Part shown: piece after piece, positions 33,590 through 42,340 of the stretch
How positions within the stretch are numbered: the first letter of the stretch is position 1
Layout of the letters: each line of letters opens with the position of its first letter
From: Paraburkholderia hiiakae
Lineage (GTDB): Bacteria; Pseudomonadota; Gammaproteobacteria; Burkholderiales; Burkholderiaceae
Direction: 5' to 3'
DNA length: 42,381 bases
Assembly (NCBI RefSeq): GCF_904848665.1
Contig: NZ_CAJHCQ010000036.1
Coordinates: forward strand, 1 to 42,381
Position numbers and translations under genes: made by a program
The notes under the pieces: model-generated
What the model was told of the DNA's origin: nothing
Databases searched by the model: none
The model's input: only the letters and a program-made list of their open reading frames with translations

Positions 33590-34414
33590 ATGCGAAACAG
33601 AATAGCCCGCCTGCTCGTTGGCACTTCCATCACCTCCGTTGCGCTATTGTCCGGATGTGTCCAGTTCGTGCCGGTCAAGGATATGGCCAACGACAAGCCC
33701 GGCTATCTCGCGGCACACTTTGGCGTGGACTCATTGCCCACGAGCCTTCGCGACAAAATGCCGGCAGCGGGTACGCACAAACTGCCGTTCAAGGTCTTGA
33801 CGGTGCTTGGCAAGGTAACGGGGCACGTTGGCACAGCCGGAATCGAGCGCGACTTCAAAACCGTGCTGATCAACGCGCAAGATACGGGCATGGTCCAGCA
33901 GGTGTATGAAAGCTCGGCGAATGGTGTTCCCGCAGCCGCAACGTTCAGCCTCTCCTACCTCAACATTTACAGCCTGAAAGAAGAAACGGCGAACTACGCG
34001 CAGACAGCGGCGTTCATCCCCTTCGTCGCGCATGATGCCGACAACGGCGAGTTTGCTTTCAACGCGCCGCAGGAGGATGAAACCTATACGACGACCTTCA
34101 AGTTCGGCACGACGGTTCAGATCGTCAACTTCCGGCCGCTCACGTGGACCTGTCATGCAAGCCGCTACTATCCGGCTTCCCAGTTCAACGCCGCGCTGAC
34201 TGGCAAAGCGATCGACCTGGACTGCGAGCAAACGAAAGATGGCATCGTCCAGAACAAGACGCGTCGAACGTATCTGACTGAATACGGCATCGGTCTAACC
34301 CGCTCGGTCGCTACGACCGCCGGAAAGCTGGACTGGTCGTATAGCGGCTTCGACAAGGACGGGCTCCAGACGCTTACGCCTCACGGCCAGGCGGCGATCG
34401 AAAAGCCGATTTGA
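33590..34414 (+). CDS. Lipoprotein of unknown function
   Basis: A 274-residue exported lipoprotein: N-terminal MRNRIARLLVGTSITSVALL and the lipobox LSGC, giving a lipid-anchored Cys near residue 23. The mature part is rich in beta-strand and Tyr/Thr, with no recognised domain. There is an odd mid-region (VYESSANGVPAAATFSLSYL) and two later cysteines (TWTCHA, LDCEQ) that could pair. A purine-rich GAAGAAAAAG precedes ATG 33590. It is downstream of the AprAB-like operon but 145 bp away, so it is probably separate. Confidence 0.7.
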   Translation: MRNRIARLLVGTSITSVALLSGCVQFVPVKDMANDKPGYLAAHFGVDSLPTSLRDKMPAAGTHKLPFKVLTVLGKVTGHVGTAGIERDFKTVLINAQDTGMVQQVYESSANGVPAAATFSLSYLNIYSLKEETANYAQTAAFIPFVAHDADNGEFAFNAPQEDETYTTTFKFGTTVQIVNFRPLTWTCHASRYYPASQFNAALTGKAIDLDCEQTKDGIVQNKTRRTYLTEYGIGLTRSVATTAGKLDWSYSGFDKDGLQTLTPHGQAAIEKPI

Positions 34415-34728
34415 GGCGGAGACCGTGACGGGGCGCGCGCGTCGGCGCCGCTCCTGTGTCACGAAGTGCCCTTGTTCGGGCGAAAAAAACGTTACGGCCT
34501 CCTGAGTTTCAATTTTGACGTTAGACGTGCTTACCTCGCCGGAAGTGCGGGGCCATTGACAACCACCAGAGCGGCATAGGCTGCCGCCACCTCCTGCCAC
34601 CACCGTGCTCGAAGCCAACGCGAGGGGGCGAAAAGATGGCAATGCGCCAACAGCCCGCTAAACTACGGGCGCAGAGGCCATTGAAACGCCGGCGAGGTAA
34701 TTTCGCCAACCACAGGAGGAGCACGTAA
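34415..34728. other. Intergenic stretch before the aldo/keto reductase
   Basis: No gene is supported. A GCCCG-N8-CGGGC hairpin lies at 34658-34675. The promoter of the following gene should lie here. Confidence 0.4.
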
Positions 34729-35724
34729 ATGACGCTTTCAAAGAGAAAATTCGGCCGTACCGGCTGGAATGTGTCCGAAATCGGGTTTGGGGCATGGGCA
34801 ATCGGCGGTTCGTGGGGCAGCGTTGCCGAAGACGATGCGAGAGCCGCGCTGAACGCCGCGCTCGATAACGGCGTCACTTTCATCGACACCGCCGACGTCT
34901 ACGGCGACGGCCGCTCGGAGCGCATTATCCGCGACGTGCTACGGGAACGCGGCGGCGAGCGTCCCATCGTGGCCACCAAACTCGGCCGGCGGCTCGACCC
35001 GCACGTGACCAGCGGCTATCTGAACAAGCGCGAACTCGAAGGCTTCATCGACCGGAGTCTCTCGAACCTGGGTGTCGACACGCTCGACCTGGTGCAACTG
35101 CACTGCCCCCCGACCGAAGTCTATTACCGTCCCGAAGTGTTCGACGCGATGGACGACTTTGTCGCCGCCGGCAAAATCCGCTTTTACGGCGTTTCGGTCG
35201 AAAAAGTGGAAGAAGCGCTGAAGGCGATCGAATATCCCAATGTGGTTTCGGTGCAGATCATTTACAACATGTTCCGCCAGCGTCCTGCCGATCTGTTTTT
35301 CAGGGAGGCGCAAAAGAAGAACGTTGCGGTCATCGCGCGCGTGCCGCTGGCGAGCGGCATGCTCACCGGCAAGTTGTCCGCCGACTCTGTTTTCGCGCCA
35401 GACGATCACCGTGCGTTCAATCGCCATGGCGAGGCGTTCGACGTCGGCGAAACGTTCTCGGGCGTGCCGTATGACGTCGCCTTGAAGGCGGTCGACGAAC
35501 TGCGCGGCCTGGTCCCGGTGGGCGCCTCTATGGCACAACTCGCCCTGCGCTGGATACTCATGGAAGATGCCGTCTCGGTCATCATTCCGGGCAGCAAGAA
35601 CGCGGCCCAGGCGGCGTCGAATGTCTCGGCGGCAAGCCTCGCGCCACTGTCCGATGCAGCCATGCAACACGCGCGGGACGTATACGAACGCCTTATCGCG
35701 CCGCACGTCCACCAACGCTGGTAA
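34729..35724 (+). CDS. Aldo/keto reductase
   Basis: A 331-residue NADPH-dependent oxidoreductase. The catalytic tetrad is complete: Asp53 and Tyr58 in FIDTADVYGDG, Lys84 in VATKLG and His125 in LVQLHCPP. The C-terminal cofactor-binding part shows SVIIPGSKNAAQAASNV. It reduces aldehydes or ketones in the cytosol; the substrate is not predictable. AGGAGG sits nine bases before the ATG. Confidence 0.92.
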   Translation: MTLSKRKFGRTGWNVSEIGFGAWAIGGSWGSVAEDDARAALNAALDNGVTFIDTADVYGDGRSERIIRDVLRERGGERPIVATKLGRRLDPHVTSGYLNKRELEGFIDRSLSNLGVDTLDLVQLHCPPTEVYYRPEVFDAMDDFVAAGKIRFYGVSVEKVEEALKAIEYPNVVSVQIIYNMFRQRPADLFFREAQKKNVAVIARVPLASGMLTGKLSADSVFAPDDHRAFNRHGEAFDVGETFSGVPYDVALKAVDELRGLVPVGASMAQLALRWILMEDAVSVIIPGSKNAAQAASNVSAASLAPLSDAAMQHARDVYERLIAPHVHQRW

Positions 35725-35946
35725 AGACGCTTGCAGTCGAAGCCACTGGAGTTTCCGCGCCCGCTGACTCCAGTTTGTTCAACTTTGCCCCGATTGTTCG
35801 GTTGATCCCGCCAGTCTGTTCGCGCCCGGCCGCTTTATCGCGGCGGCGCGGATCTCTACATTCTTACTCGTCGCCGGCCGATTGGTTCGTGCAACTCAAG
35901 AGGCCGGTTCCTAGTCGATGGTGCAACTTACGGTGCGGAGAACATG

Positions 35947-36693
35947 ATGAGCAAACTTGCAGGCAAGGTGGCGGTTGTCACGGGCGCGTCGAAAGGCATC
36001 GGCGCCGCTATCGCCCGCGCCCTCGCGGCCGAAGGCGCTTCGGTGGTGGTCAACTATGCGAGCAGCAAGGCGGGCGCGGATGCGGTCGTGAGCGCGATTA
36101 CGGCGGCCGGAGGCAAGGCGGTTGCCGTTGGCGGCGACGTGTCGAAGGCGGCGGACGCGCAAGGGATCATCGGTGCGGCCGTCGAAACTTACGGTCGGCT
36201 CGACATCCTCGTGAACAACTCGGGCGTCTACGAATTCGCGCCGATCGAAGAGTTCACGGAGGCGCAATACCGCAAGCAGTTCGACACGAACGTGCTCGGC
36301 GTGCTGCTCACGACGCAAGCGGCCGTGAAGCATCTTGGCGAGGGCGCGAGCATCATCAACGTGAGTTCGGTCGTGACGACGCTCACGCCGCCGACAACGG
36401 CTGTCTATAGCGGCACGAAGGGCGCCGTGGATGCGATCACCGGCGTGCTCGCTCGCGAACTGGGGCCGCGGAAAATCCGCGTGAATGCGATCAATCCCGG
36501 CGTGGTCGAGACGGAAGGCGCACACACGGCTGGCGTCATCGGTTCGGATTTCGAAAGCCTTGCAGTCAGCCAAACGCCGCTCGGACGCGTGGGGCAGCCC
36601 GACGATATCGCCTCGGCCGTGGTGTTCCTCGCATCGGACGATGCCAAATGGTTGACGGGCGAACATATCGTCGCGAGCGGGGGCATGCGCTAA
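35947..36693 (+). CDS. Classical short-chain dehydrogenase/reductase
   Basis: A 248-residue SDR close to 3-ketoacyl-ACP reductase and glucose dehydrogenase types. It has the cofactor motif TGASKGIG (residues 12-19), NNSG in place of NNAG, a serine in INVSSV and the catalytic YSGTK (Tyr154, Lys158). It ends LTGEHIVASGGMR, the usual closing segment. GGAG is six bases before ATG 35947; ATG 35944 directly upstream is an alternative. It may be co-transcribed with the aldo/keto reductase, but 220 bp separate them. Confidence 0.92.
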   Translation: MSKLAGKVAVVTGASKGIGAAIARALAAEGASVVVNYASSKAGADAVVSAITAAGGKAVAVGGDVSKAADAQGIIGAAVETYGRLDILVNNSGVYEFAPIEEFTEAQYRKQFDTNVLGVLLTTQAAVKHLGEGASIINVSSVVTTLTPPTTAVYSGTKGAVDAITGVLARELGPRKIRVNAINPGVVETEGAHTAGVIGSDFESLAVSQTPLGRVGQPDDIASAVVFLASDDAKWLTGEHIVASGGMR

Positions 36694-36821
36694 GGCGCTT
36701 TGGTGGAACTGGCTGGCGGCGTAAATCGCGTGCGTGGTAACCTCCCGAAAATCGGTCGTGTCGCCCTCGCTGCGGCTCGACCGGCAATGCTTCAGAAAAG
36801 GGAGTTTGGCCAAGCCGTTTC

Positions 36822-38129
36822 ATGCGAGTTTCCGACCTTATAGATAGTCGTACGATCTTGCGCAGCCGGCGGCGTTGGCTGTATTTCGGCGTGTTCTGGC
36901 TTGGCGCGATCGCGACGGGGCTCGTCGCGGTCATGTATGCGCGGCTCGTCGACTTCGGCTACGCGCTTTTTTTGCAGATGACCACTCATCACCGGTGGCT
37001 GCCGATTCTCATCACACCGGCAATCAGCGCGTTCTGCGTCTGGGCCACGCGCCGCTGGTTTCCGGGTTCGGAGGGCAGCGGCATCCCGCAGGTCATCGCG
37101 ACGCTGCACGACGTGCGCGAATTCGGCCCGCGTCTGCTCACGCTGCGCATCCTGATCGGCAAAATCGCCCTGTCGTTCCTTGCGATTCTCGGCGGATTCA
37201 CGATTGGGCGCGAAGGGCCGACCATCCACGTGGGCGCCGCGCTGATGTACAGCCTCCGGCGTTTCTACCCGGCGCGGCTGCGCAGCATGTACGGCGTCGG
37301 CCTCGAATACAAGCTCGCGCTTGCGGGCGCGGCCGCGGGCCTTTCTGCCGCGTTCAATGCACCGCTCGCAGGCGTGGTCTTCGCTATCGAGGAACTCACG
37401 CGCAGCTTCGAGGCGCGAACGAGCGGCGTGATCATCACGGCGATCATCTTTGCGGGTGTCGTCTCACTCGCGCTGCAAGGCAACTATGTGTATTTCGGCA
37501 CGATCGCCATCAGCGGCCATTTGCCCGATCTGCTCGCCGTCGCCGTCATTCTCGTTGGCGTGATTACCGGCCTCGCGGGCGGCGTATTCTGCTGGCTGCT
37601 GCTCAACACCGAGCGATGGATGCCCGCCCGCTTGTTCGTTCTCCGAAAGGAGCGGCCCGTGGTGTTCGGCGCCCTGTGCGGTTTGTTCATCGCCGCGATC
37701 GGCGTGGCGAGCGGCGGCAATCTGTTCGGCAGCGGCTATGCGGAAGCGCGCGGCATGCTCGAAGGCCACTCGCAGCTCGGCGTGGCCTATCCCGTGCTGA
37801 AAATGGCCTCGATGGTCGGCTCGTATCTGCCGGGCACGCCGGGCGGCCTCTTCGCGCCGTCGCTGGCGATCGGCGCGGGCATCGGCAATGTGCTGCACAT
37901 GGTGTTCGGCCAGATGCAGTTGCCGATGCTGATCGCACTCGGCATGGTCGGCTATCTTGCCGCCGTCACGCAGAGCCCGATCACGGCATTCGTCATCGTC
38001 ATCGAAATGATCGACGGCCACGCGCTCGTGATCTCGTTGATGGCAACGGCGCTCGTTTCGAGCCAGGTATCCAGGCTATTCGCGCCGCCGCTTTACGAAG
38101 CCCTGGCGCAACGCTTCCTGAAGCCGTGA
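36822..38129 (+). CDS. ClC-family chloride channel/antiporter
   Basis: A 435-residue inner-membrane protein with 10 or more hydrophobic helices. The three chloride-coordinating signatures are present: GSGIPQ, GREGPTIHVG (with the external gating glutamate) and GLFAPSLAIGAGIGN. The internal glutamate position lies in FAIEELTRSF. The presence of the gating glutamate points to a chloride/proton antiporter rather than a passive channel. A possible ribosome binding site, AAGGGAG, is rather far (about 18 bp) from ATG 36822. There is no C-terminal CBS domain. Confidence 0.92.
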   Translation: MRVSDLIDSRTILRSRRRWLYFGVFWLGAIATGLVAVMYARLVDFGYALFLQMTTHHRWLPILITPAISAFCVWATRRWFPGSEGSGIPQVIATLHDVREFGPRLLTLRILIGKIALSFLAILGGFTIGREGPTIHVGAALMYSLRRFYPARLRSMYGVGLEYKLALAGAAAGLSAAFNAPLAGVVFAIEELTRSFEARTSGVIITAIIFAGVVSLALQGNYVYFGTIAISGHLPDLLAVAVILVGVITGLAGGVFCWLLLNTERWMPARLFVLRKERPVVFGALCGLFIAAIGVASGGNLFGSGYAEARGMLEGHSQLGVAYPVLKMASMVGSYLPGTPGGLFAPSLAIGAGIGNVLHMVFGQMQLPMLIALGMVGYLAAVTQSPITAFVIVIEMIDGHALVISLMATALVSSQVSRLFAPPLYEALAQRFLKP

Positions 38130-38162
38130 CGGGCGCCCACTCGCGTTGACCGGCACACGCCG

Positions 38163-38804
38163 TTACCAGCGCAGCAGCCGCGGCCCCAGCCACGCGCCAA
38201 TGCAGGCCGGCAGCAACATGCCGATCACATACCAGACGCTCCAGAACGCCGGACTCATCTCCGGGCAATGCAGGCAATACGCGATGGTCGCGAGCGCGCT
38301 CGCAAAGAGCCCGGCCGCCGCGCCCGCCGCGCGCAGGCGGGTGGGCGCGAGATCGCGCACGGCCCAGAACACGGCCACGAACGTGGGCACCGATAGCAGC
38401 ACGATATTGAACGGGCACGTGCGCCATGTGTGGCCGAGCACGAGCGGCACGCGTTGCGCGGGCGCCGCGTCGCCCAGCGCGAGCCACGCGAGCGCCAGCA
38501 CGGCGACGAATGGCAGCGCCACGAGTGCCCACGCATAGCCGCCGCGCTGGCCCGGCCGCCCGAGGCGGCTGACCGCGAGCGCAGCAGCGGCCGCGACACA
38601 CAACGGGAACGCGAGCTTCGCCCAGAATATCGGCGTTTGCATGACACTCATGAGATCGCGCCGCACGCCGAACACCACGCTCATCAGCACGACCGAGCCC
38701 GCGAAACCAAGCAGCAGCGCCCGCGCGAAGCGGCGCAGCACAGCCTTGCGGTCCACGCGCGCATCGCCCGTGGCAAGCAGGTTGATCAGATCGTCGGTTT
38801 TCAT
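38163..38804 (-). CDS. nrsF: NrsF-type anti-sigma factor (DUF1109)
   Basis: A 213-residue inner-membrane protein with about six helices. The conserved cysteines of the family are visible in HTWRTCPFNIVLLSVP and CLHCPEMSPAFW; in Caulobacter NrsF such cysteines sense heavy metals and release SigF. Its ATG overlaps the sigma factor's stop by four bases (ATGA), the coupled order normal for sigma/anti-sigma pairs. It should hold the sigma factor at the membrane until stress. Confidence 0.9.
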   Translation of the reverse strand: MKTDDLINLLATGDARVDRKAVLRRFARALLLGFAGSVVLMSVVFGVRRDLMSVMQTPIFWAKLAFPLCVAAAAALAVSRLGRPGQRGGYAWALVALPFVAVLALAWLALGDAAPAQRVPLVLGHTWRTCPFNIVLLSVPTFVAVFWAVRDLAPTRLRAAGAAAGLFASALATIAYCLHCPEMSPAFWSVWYVIGMLLPACIGAWLGPRLLRW

Positions 38805-39346
38805 TGCGCTCCCCTGATGCGCGCGGCAAGCGCTTTCAGACCGCGATGAATACCCACCTTGACCGCCGATTCGGAAAGTCCCGTGAGCTTCGCCGTTTCC
38901 ACGACCGAAAGCCCTTCCAGCTTCACGTGGACGATAGGCAGGCGCTGTTTGTCGGGCAACTGCTCGAGCAGTTTGCCGATATCGCGGCGCGCCTGCGCGG
39001 GTTCGTCGTCGGGCGCGGCGAAGAGATCGGTGTGATCGTCGAGCGGATCGTTGAGCACGTCGCGGCGTGCGCGCGAGCGGAAAAAGTCCATTAACTTGTA
39101 GCGGGCGATCGCGTGCACCCAGGCCGTGAGCGGTTCGTCGGGGCGCCATGTGTGACGCGCGTTATGCACCGCAAGCAGGATCTCCTGCACGAGGTCCTCG
39201 ACGTCGTCGCGCAACTGCGGAATACGCCGGCGCAGGTAGCCACGCAAATGACGCGTGAGTTCCTCGAGGAAGTCGCGATACGCTTGCGCGTCGCCTTCCA
39301 GGCCGCTGACAAAAAGCGCTTTGAGACGGGTTTCCGCGGAGTGCAA
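38801..39346 (-). CDS. sigF: ECF sigma factor of the SigF type
   Basis: About 181 residues with sigma region 2 (LRDDVEDLVQEILLAVHNAR, AWVHAIARYKLMDFFRSRAR) and region 4 (LEQLPDKQRLPIVHVKLEGL, AKLTGLSESAVKVGIHRGLK). The start is uncertain: TTG 39346 has AGGA at good spacing and gives normal length. The frame stays open up to GTG 39574, which has GGGGAG nine bases ahead and would add about 76 unusual residues; the upstream promoter at 39622-39647 fits that start better. It directs transcription of both divergent units from matching promoters. Confidence 0.9.
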   Translation of the reverse strand: MHSAETRLKALFVSGLEGDAQAYRDFLEELTRHLRGYLRRRIPQLRDDVEDLVQEILLAVHNARHTWRPDEPLTAWVHAIARYKLMDFFRSRARRDVLNDPLDDHTDLFAAPDDEPAQARRDIGKLLEQLPDKQRLPIVHVKLEGLSVVETAKLTGLSESAVKVGIHRGLKALAARIRGAQ

Positions 39347-39621
39347 AGGTCGTCCTGGATTGTCGCGACGATAGGTTGGCGGGTTGGCGGGCAAGGCGCT
39401 CGCCCGGTCTTGCGACGGCGAACTTTCAAAATGATTACGAACGCCGCCGCACTCGCGCCCGTTCGCGTGAGCGTAGCCGAACGCTTCGCGCGCCGCAACG
39501 CCATGCAGGCCGCGGGCGTGCGCGCGAGGCGTCGCCCCTTCCGTCATCGTCGCCCATGTGCTGGTTAAGCCCACCTTTTGCTTCTCCCCGTGGCGCGAGC
39601 CCGAGCGCCCGTTGCGAGTAG

Positions 39622-39647
39622 TTCGTCCGCAGCGCCAGCCGGGTTAC
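39622..39647 (-). promoter_or_regulatory. SigF-type promoter for the sigma/anti-sigma operon
   Basis: On the minus strand, GTAACC is followed by exactly 16 bases and CGAA. This equals the SigF promoter consensus reported for Caulobacter (GTAACC-N16-CGAA, from memory). It points toward sigF, indicating autoregulation. Confidence 0.8.
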
Positions 39648-39704
39648 AGCCGAAGCAATATATTTTTGGCCGCGCTCGGGCCGCGATTTTTTTCTCGACG
39701 CGCT

Positions 39705-39730
39705 GTAACCGACTCGCGCGCCACAGCGAA
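39705..39730 (+). promoter_or_regulatory. SigF-type promoter for the cytochrome-molybdoenzyme operon
   Basis: GTAACC (39705-39710), 16 bases, CGAA (39727-39730): the same exact motif as on the other strand 57 bp away. It ends 34 bp before the cytochrome b start codon. Confidence 0.82.
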
Positions 39731-39764
39731 TTCACTGTCAACGCTGCGCCAACGAGGAATCGCC

Positions 39765-40403
39765 ATGCAAACGTCGATCGGTGAAACGCCCGCACTTGAA
39801 GCACGCATTCGCCACCCGCGCGCAATCCAGCCGCTCTGGCTCCGCGTCACGCATTGGCTCAACGCGCTCGCGGCGCTCGTCATGATGTTTTCCGGCTGGC
39901 GCATCTACGATGCGTCGCCCGTGTTTGCGCAATTCGTCATACCCACGTCGATCACGCTCGGCGGCTGGCTCGGCGGCGCGCTGCAATGGCATTTCGCGGC
40001 GATGTGGCTGCTGTTTTTCAACGGGCTCTTCTATCTCGCCATGAATCTCGCTACAGGCCGCTGGCGCACGAAGTTCTTCCCCCTGAGCGCGCGCGCCGTA
40101 TTGCATGATTTGCGCGCCGCGTTGACCGGCCGACTTTCTCACGCCGACCTGAGCCAGTACAACGCCGTGCAGAAACTCGCCTATCTCGTCGCGATCGCCG
40201 ATCTCGTCGTTCTCGTGCTTTCGGGCCTTGCGATCTGGAAGTCGGTGCAGTTTCCGCTGCTGCGGGAATTGATGGGAGGCTACGACCGCGCGCGCGTGGT
40301 GCACTTCTGCGCGATGACGTTGCTTGCGGCGTTCGTGCTCGTTCACGTGACGATGGTCGCGCTCGTGCCACGCTCGTTGCTCACCATGCTTCGCGGACGC
40401 TGA
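39765..40403 (+). CDS. Cytochrome b561-like di-haem membrane protein
   Basis: A 212-residue inner-membrane protein with four to five helices. The histidines sit where haem ligands of b561/Ni-Fe-hydrogenase-type cytochrome b lie: WLRVTHWLNALAALVMMFSG, LQWHFAAMWLLFFNGLFYLA, RARVVHFCAMTLLAAFVLVH. It should feed electrons from quinols to the periplasmic molybdoprotein encoded next, in the way MsrQ serves MsrP. CGAGGAA precedes the ATG, and a SigF-type promoter lies just upstream. Confidence 0.88.
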   Translation: MQTSIGETPALEARIRHPRAIQPLWLRVTHWLNALAALVMMFSGWRIYDASPVFAQFVIPTSITLGGWLGGALQWHFAAMWLLFFNGLFYLAMNLATGRWRTKFFPLSARAVLHDLRAALTGRLSHADLSQYNAVQKLAYLVAIADLVVLVLSGLAIWKSVQFPLLRELMGGYDRARVVHFCAMTLLAAFVLVHVTMVALVPRSLLTMLRGR

Positions 40404-40459
40404 ACTCGCTGTCCGCTGCAATGAGAGACGCCATCCCCATCTGTTGATAAGGATTCCAG

Positions 40460-41236
40460 ATGAAAACGACCGGACGCAAAATCATCGAACTCGACCGCGC
40501 AGCGATTCTTGCCGATGCACGGCGCGAACTCGACATGCCGTCTCGGCGCCTGTTCGGCAAGCGCATGCTCACGCTCGGCGGTCTTTCGCTGCTGACAGGC
40601 TGCACGATCACCGACGACGCCTCGGTCAACACCTTCCTCACCGCCGTTTCCCGGCTCAACGATCGCGTGCAGGGGTGGCTGTTCGACCCGACCCGGCTCG
40701 CGCCAACGTACACCGAAGCCCAGATCACGCGCCCCTTTCCCTTCAACGCGTTCTATAGCGAAAGCGAGGCGCCGGTCGTCGATGGCGGCGACTATCGGCT
40801 CACAATCAGCGGACTCGTCAAGGGCCAGCGTGTCTGGACGCTCCCTGAGTTGTATGCGCTGCCGCATGCCGAGCAGATCACGCGGCATATCTGCGTTGAA
40901 GGCTGGAGCGCGATAGGCCGTTGGGGCGGCACGCCGTTCGCGCATTTCCTGCGGCGTGTCGACGCCGATCTCACCGCGAAATACGTGGGCTTTCGTTGCG
41001 CCGACAACTACTACGAAAGCATCGACATGGCCACGGCGCTGCATCCGCAGACCTTGCTCGCTTTCGACTACGACGGCGAGCGCCTGCCCGCGAAATACGG
41101 CTATCCGATGAAGCTGCGCATGCCTACGAAGCTCGGCTACAAGAACCCCAAACACATCGTCGAGATTTTCGTCACGAATACGTATCCAGGCGGCTACTGG
41201 GTCGACCAGGGCTACAACTGGTTCGGCGGTTCGTGA
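40460..41236 (+). CDS. Tat-exported molybdopterin oxidoreductase (sulfite-oxidase/MsrP-like)
   Basis: A 258-residue periplasmic molybdenum enzyme. The N-terminus has a twin-arginine signal (SRRLFGKRMLTLGGLSLL) ending in a lipobox-like LTGC, so it may be lipid-anchored. The catalytic domain carries Cys145 in RHICVEGWSAIG, the molybdenum ligand of the sulfite-oxidase fold, and GFRCADNYYESIDMATALHP and YGYPMKLRMPTKLGYKNPKH near the cofactor. Together with the preceding cytochrome it forms a likely repair or detoxifying reductase; MsrP repairs oxidised methionine. Confidence 0.9.
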   Translation: MKTTGRKIIELDRAAILADARRELDMPSRRLFGKRMLTLGGLSLLTGCTITDDASVNTFLTAVSRLNDRVQGWLFDPTRLAPTYTEAQITRPFPFNAFYSESEAPVVDGGDYRLTISGLVKGQRVWTLPELYALPHAEQITRHICVEGWSAIGRWGGTPFAHFLRRVDADLTAKYVGFRCADNYYESIDMATALHPQTLLAFDYDGERLPAKYGYPMKLRMPTKLGYKNPKHIVEIFVTNTYPGGYWVDQGYNWFGGS

Positions 41237-41284
41237 CATCTTCCTGCCGCCGCTTCGCACGACGGTTCCGTTTCACTTCCGCCC

Positions 41285-41306
41285 GAAAAAGGGCAACGGC
41301 TTTTTC
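41285..41306 (+). terminator. Weak hairpin upstream of the MXKDX gene
   Basis: GAAAAAG (41285-41291) pairs with CTTTTTC (41300-41306), ending in a T-run, and an overlapping GCCC/GGGC hairpin occupies its left side. It could end part of the transcription between the molybdoenzyme and the MXKDX gene, or act as a processing site. Confidence 0.4.
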
Positions 41307-41328
41307 CACCCAGCAAGGAGCAACGCAA

Positions 41329-41595
41329 ATGAACACGATCCGATTCGCAGCTATCGCCATCTCCGCCGCCCTCTTGAGCGTGAGCGCAAGCGGCGCATTC
41401 GCGCAGGCAAGCGGCGCGATGTCGAACGACACCATGTCGCAAGACTCGATGCACAAGGACACCATGGGCAAGGGCGCCATGTCGCACGACACGATGAGCA
41501 AGGACGGCGCGATGAGCAAGGATAAGATGGACAAGCCCATGAAGAAAGACGCCATGGGCATGGATCATCCGGCGTCGGGCGCCATGGCGCATTGA
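41329..41595 (+). CDS. Exported pentapeptide MXKDX-repeat protein
   Basis: An 88-residue exported protein. The signal peptide (residues 1-25) ends in AFAQA. The mature part is made of about ten short repeats of the type Met-Ser-x-Asp-x or Met-x-Lys-Asp-x (MSNDTMSQDSMHKDTMGKGA and onward), rich in Met, Lys, Asp and His. Met- and His-rich repeats suggest metal binding or oxidant scavenging through methionine; the function is not established. AAGGAG is eight bases before the ATG. It follows the molybdoenzyme and probably belongs to the SigF-controlled unit. Confidence 0.88.
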   Translation: MNTIRFAAIAISAALLSVSASGAFAQASGAMSNDTMSQDSMHKDTMGKGAMSHDTMSKDGAMSKDKMDKPMKKDAMGMDHPASGAMAH

Positions 41596-41737
41596 AGCCT
41601 GGTTGAACCCAGCTCGAACCCAGGCAGTGCGCTCCCGGCGTGGCTTGCGCCAGGAGCGCAGCGCGCGCGCCTTGCCACTGTGCAATTCGCAATGCATGAT
41701 TTCGGCGGGGCCGCACACCCTGCACCGGGAGCACGTC

Positions 41738-42139
41738 ATGGGAAGCGAATGGCTACGCCGCATGAAACTCTTTATCCAGCGCTTCTGGCAGCCGACCAGC
41801 GCATGCATGACCTGCATGCCGGGGAGCTGGGGCAACATCATGAGCCTGACCCATTGGTCCATCGCATTCAAGACTGGACTCTTCACCGGCTTGCTGGCCG
41901 TGCTGCTCACCTTCACGCCGGCGACGAAGTGGTACGCGAATCGCTATGGCAACGCGCTGCTGGTTGGCTGCCTGACCGTGATCGGCGACGCCTACGCTCA
42001 CACGAGTCACTATCGCATTCATGTTCTCGAACACGTCGCGACGGGGGTCGTGTCTGGCTTGTTTGCGCTCGCGGCCTCGTATCTGTTAGAGGACCCCGCG
42101 CGCCGCATACGAACGCTGTGGGCACGCTTGATCGGGTAA
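41738..42139 (+). CDS. Small membrane protein of unknown function
   Basis: A 133-residue protein with a soluble N-terminal part containing CMTCM, then about three hydrophobic helices (KTGLFTGLLAVLLTFT, NALLVGCLTVIGDAYA, VVSGLFALAASYLL). It carries several histidines around HTSHYRIHVLEH. CGGGAG is six bases before ATG 41738. I recognise no family. Its position after the MXKDX gene makes membership in the stress unit possible. Confidence 0.65.
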   Translation: MGSEWLRRMKLFIQRFWQPTSACMTCMPGSWGNIMSLTHWSIAFKTGLFTGLLAVLLTFTPATKWYANRYGNALLVGCLTVIGDAYAHTSHYRIHVLEHVATGVVSGLFALAASYLLEDPARRIRTLWARLIG

Positions 42140-42340
42140 TTCACGAGGCGAGGCGAAGCGCGCGAACGCGGGCAACGCCTCCGGTTCGATCCGCTGAACC
42201 GGCAATGTGCCCGCCAGGGTTTTGTTCCGCTTAGGCGTGGCCCGTCATTGCGACTTCGCGAAATCCTGTCTGAGCTTCCCTTGAAATTTCGCCTTCCAGC
42301 AGGTCGCGTATAAACTCGACCCAAAGGAAGGAAAGCAGAG

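Noticed and set aside
34442..34500. GCCC-N6-GGGC followed by an A-run, considered as a terminator
   Set aside because: The stem is only 4 bp, and the A-run is on the wrong side for either neighbouring gene.
36694..36821. Possible fluoride riboswitch ahead of the ClC gene
   Set aside because: I could not fit the conserved pseudoknot and loop bases; the ClC lacks clear signs of the fluoride-specific type.
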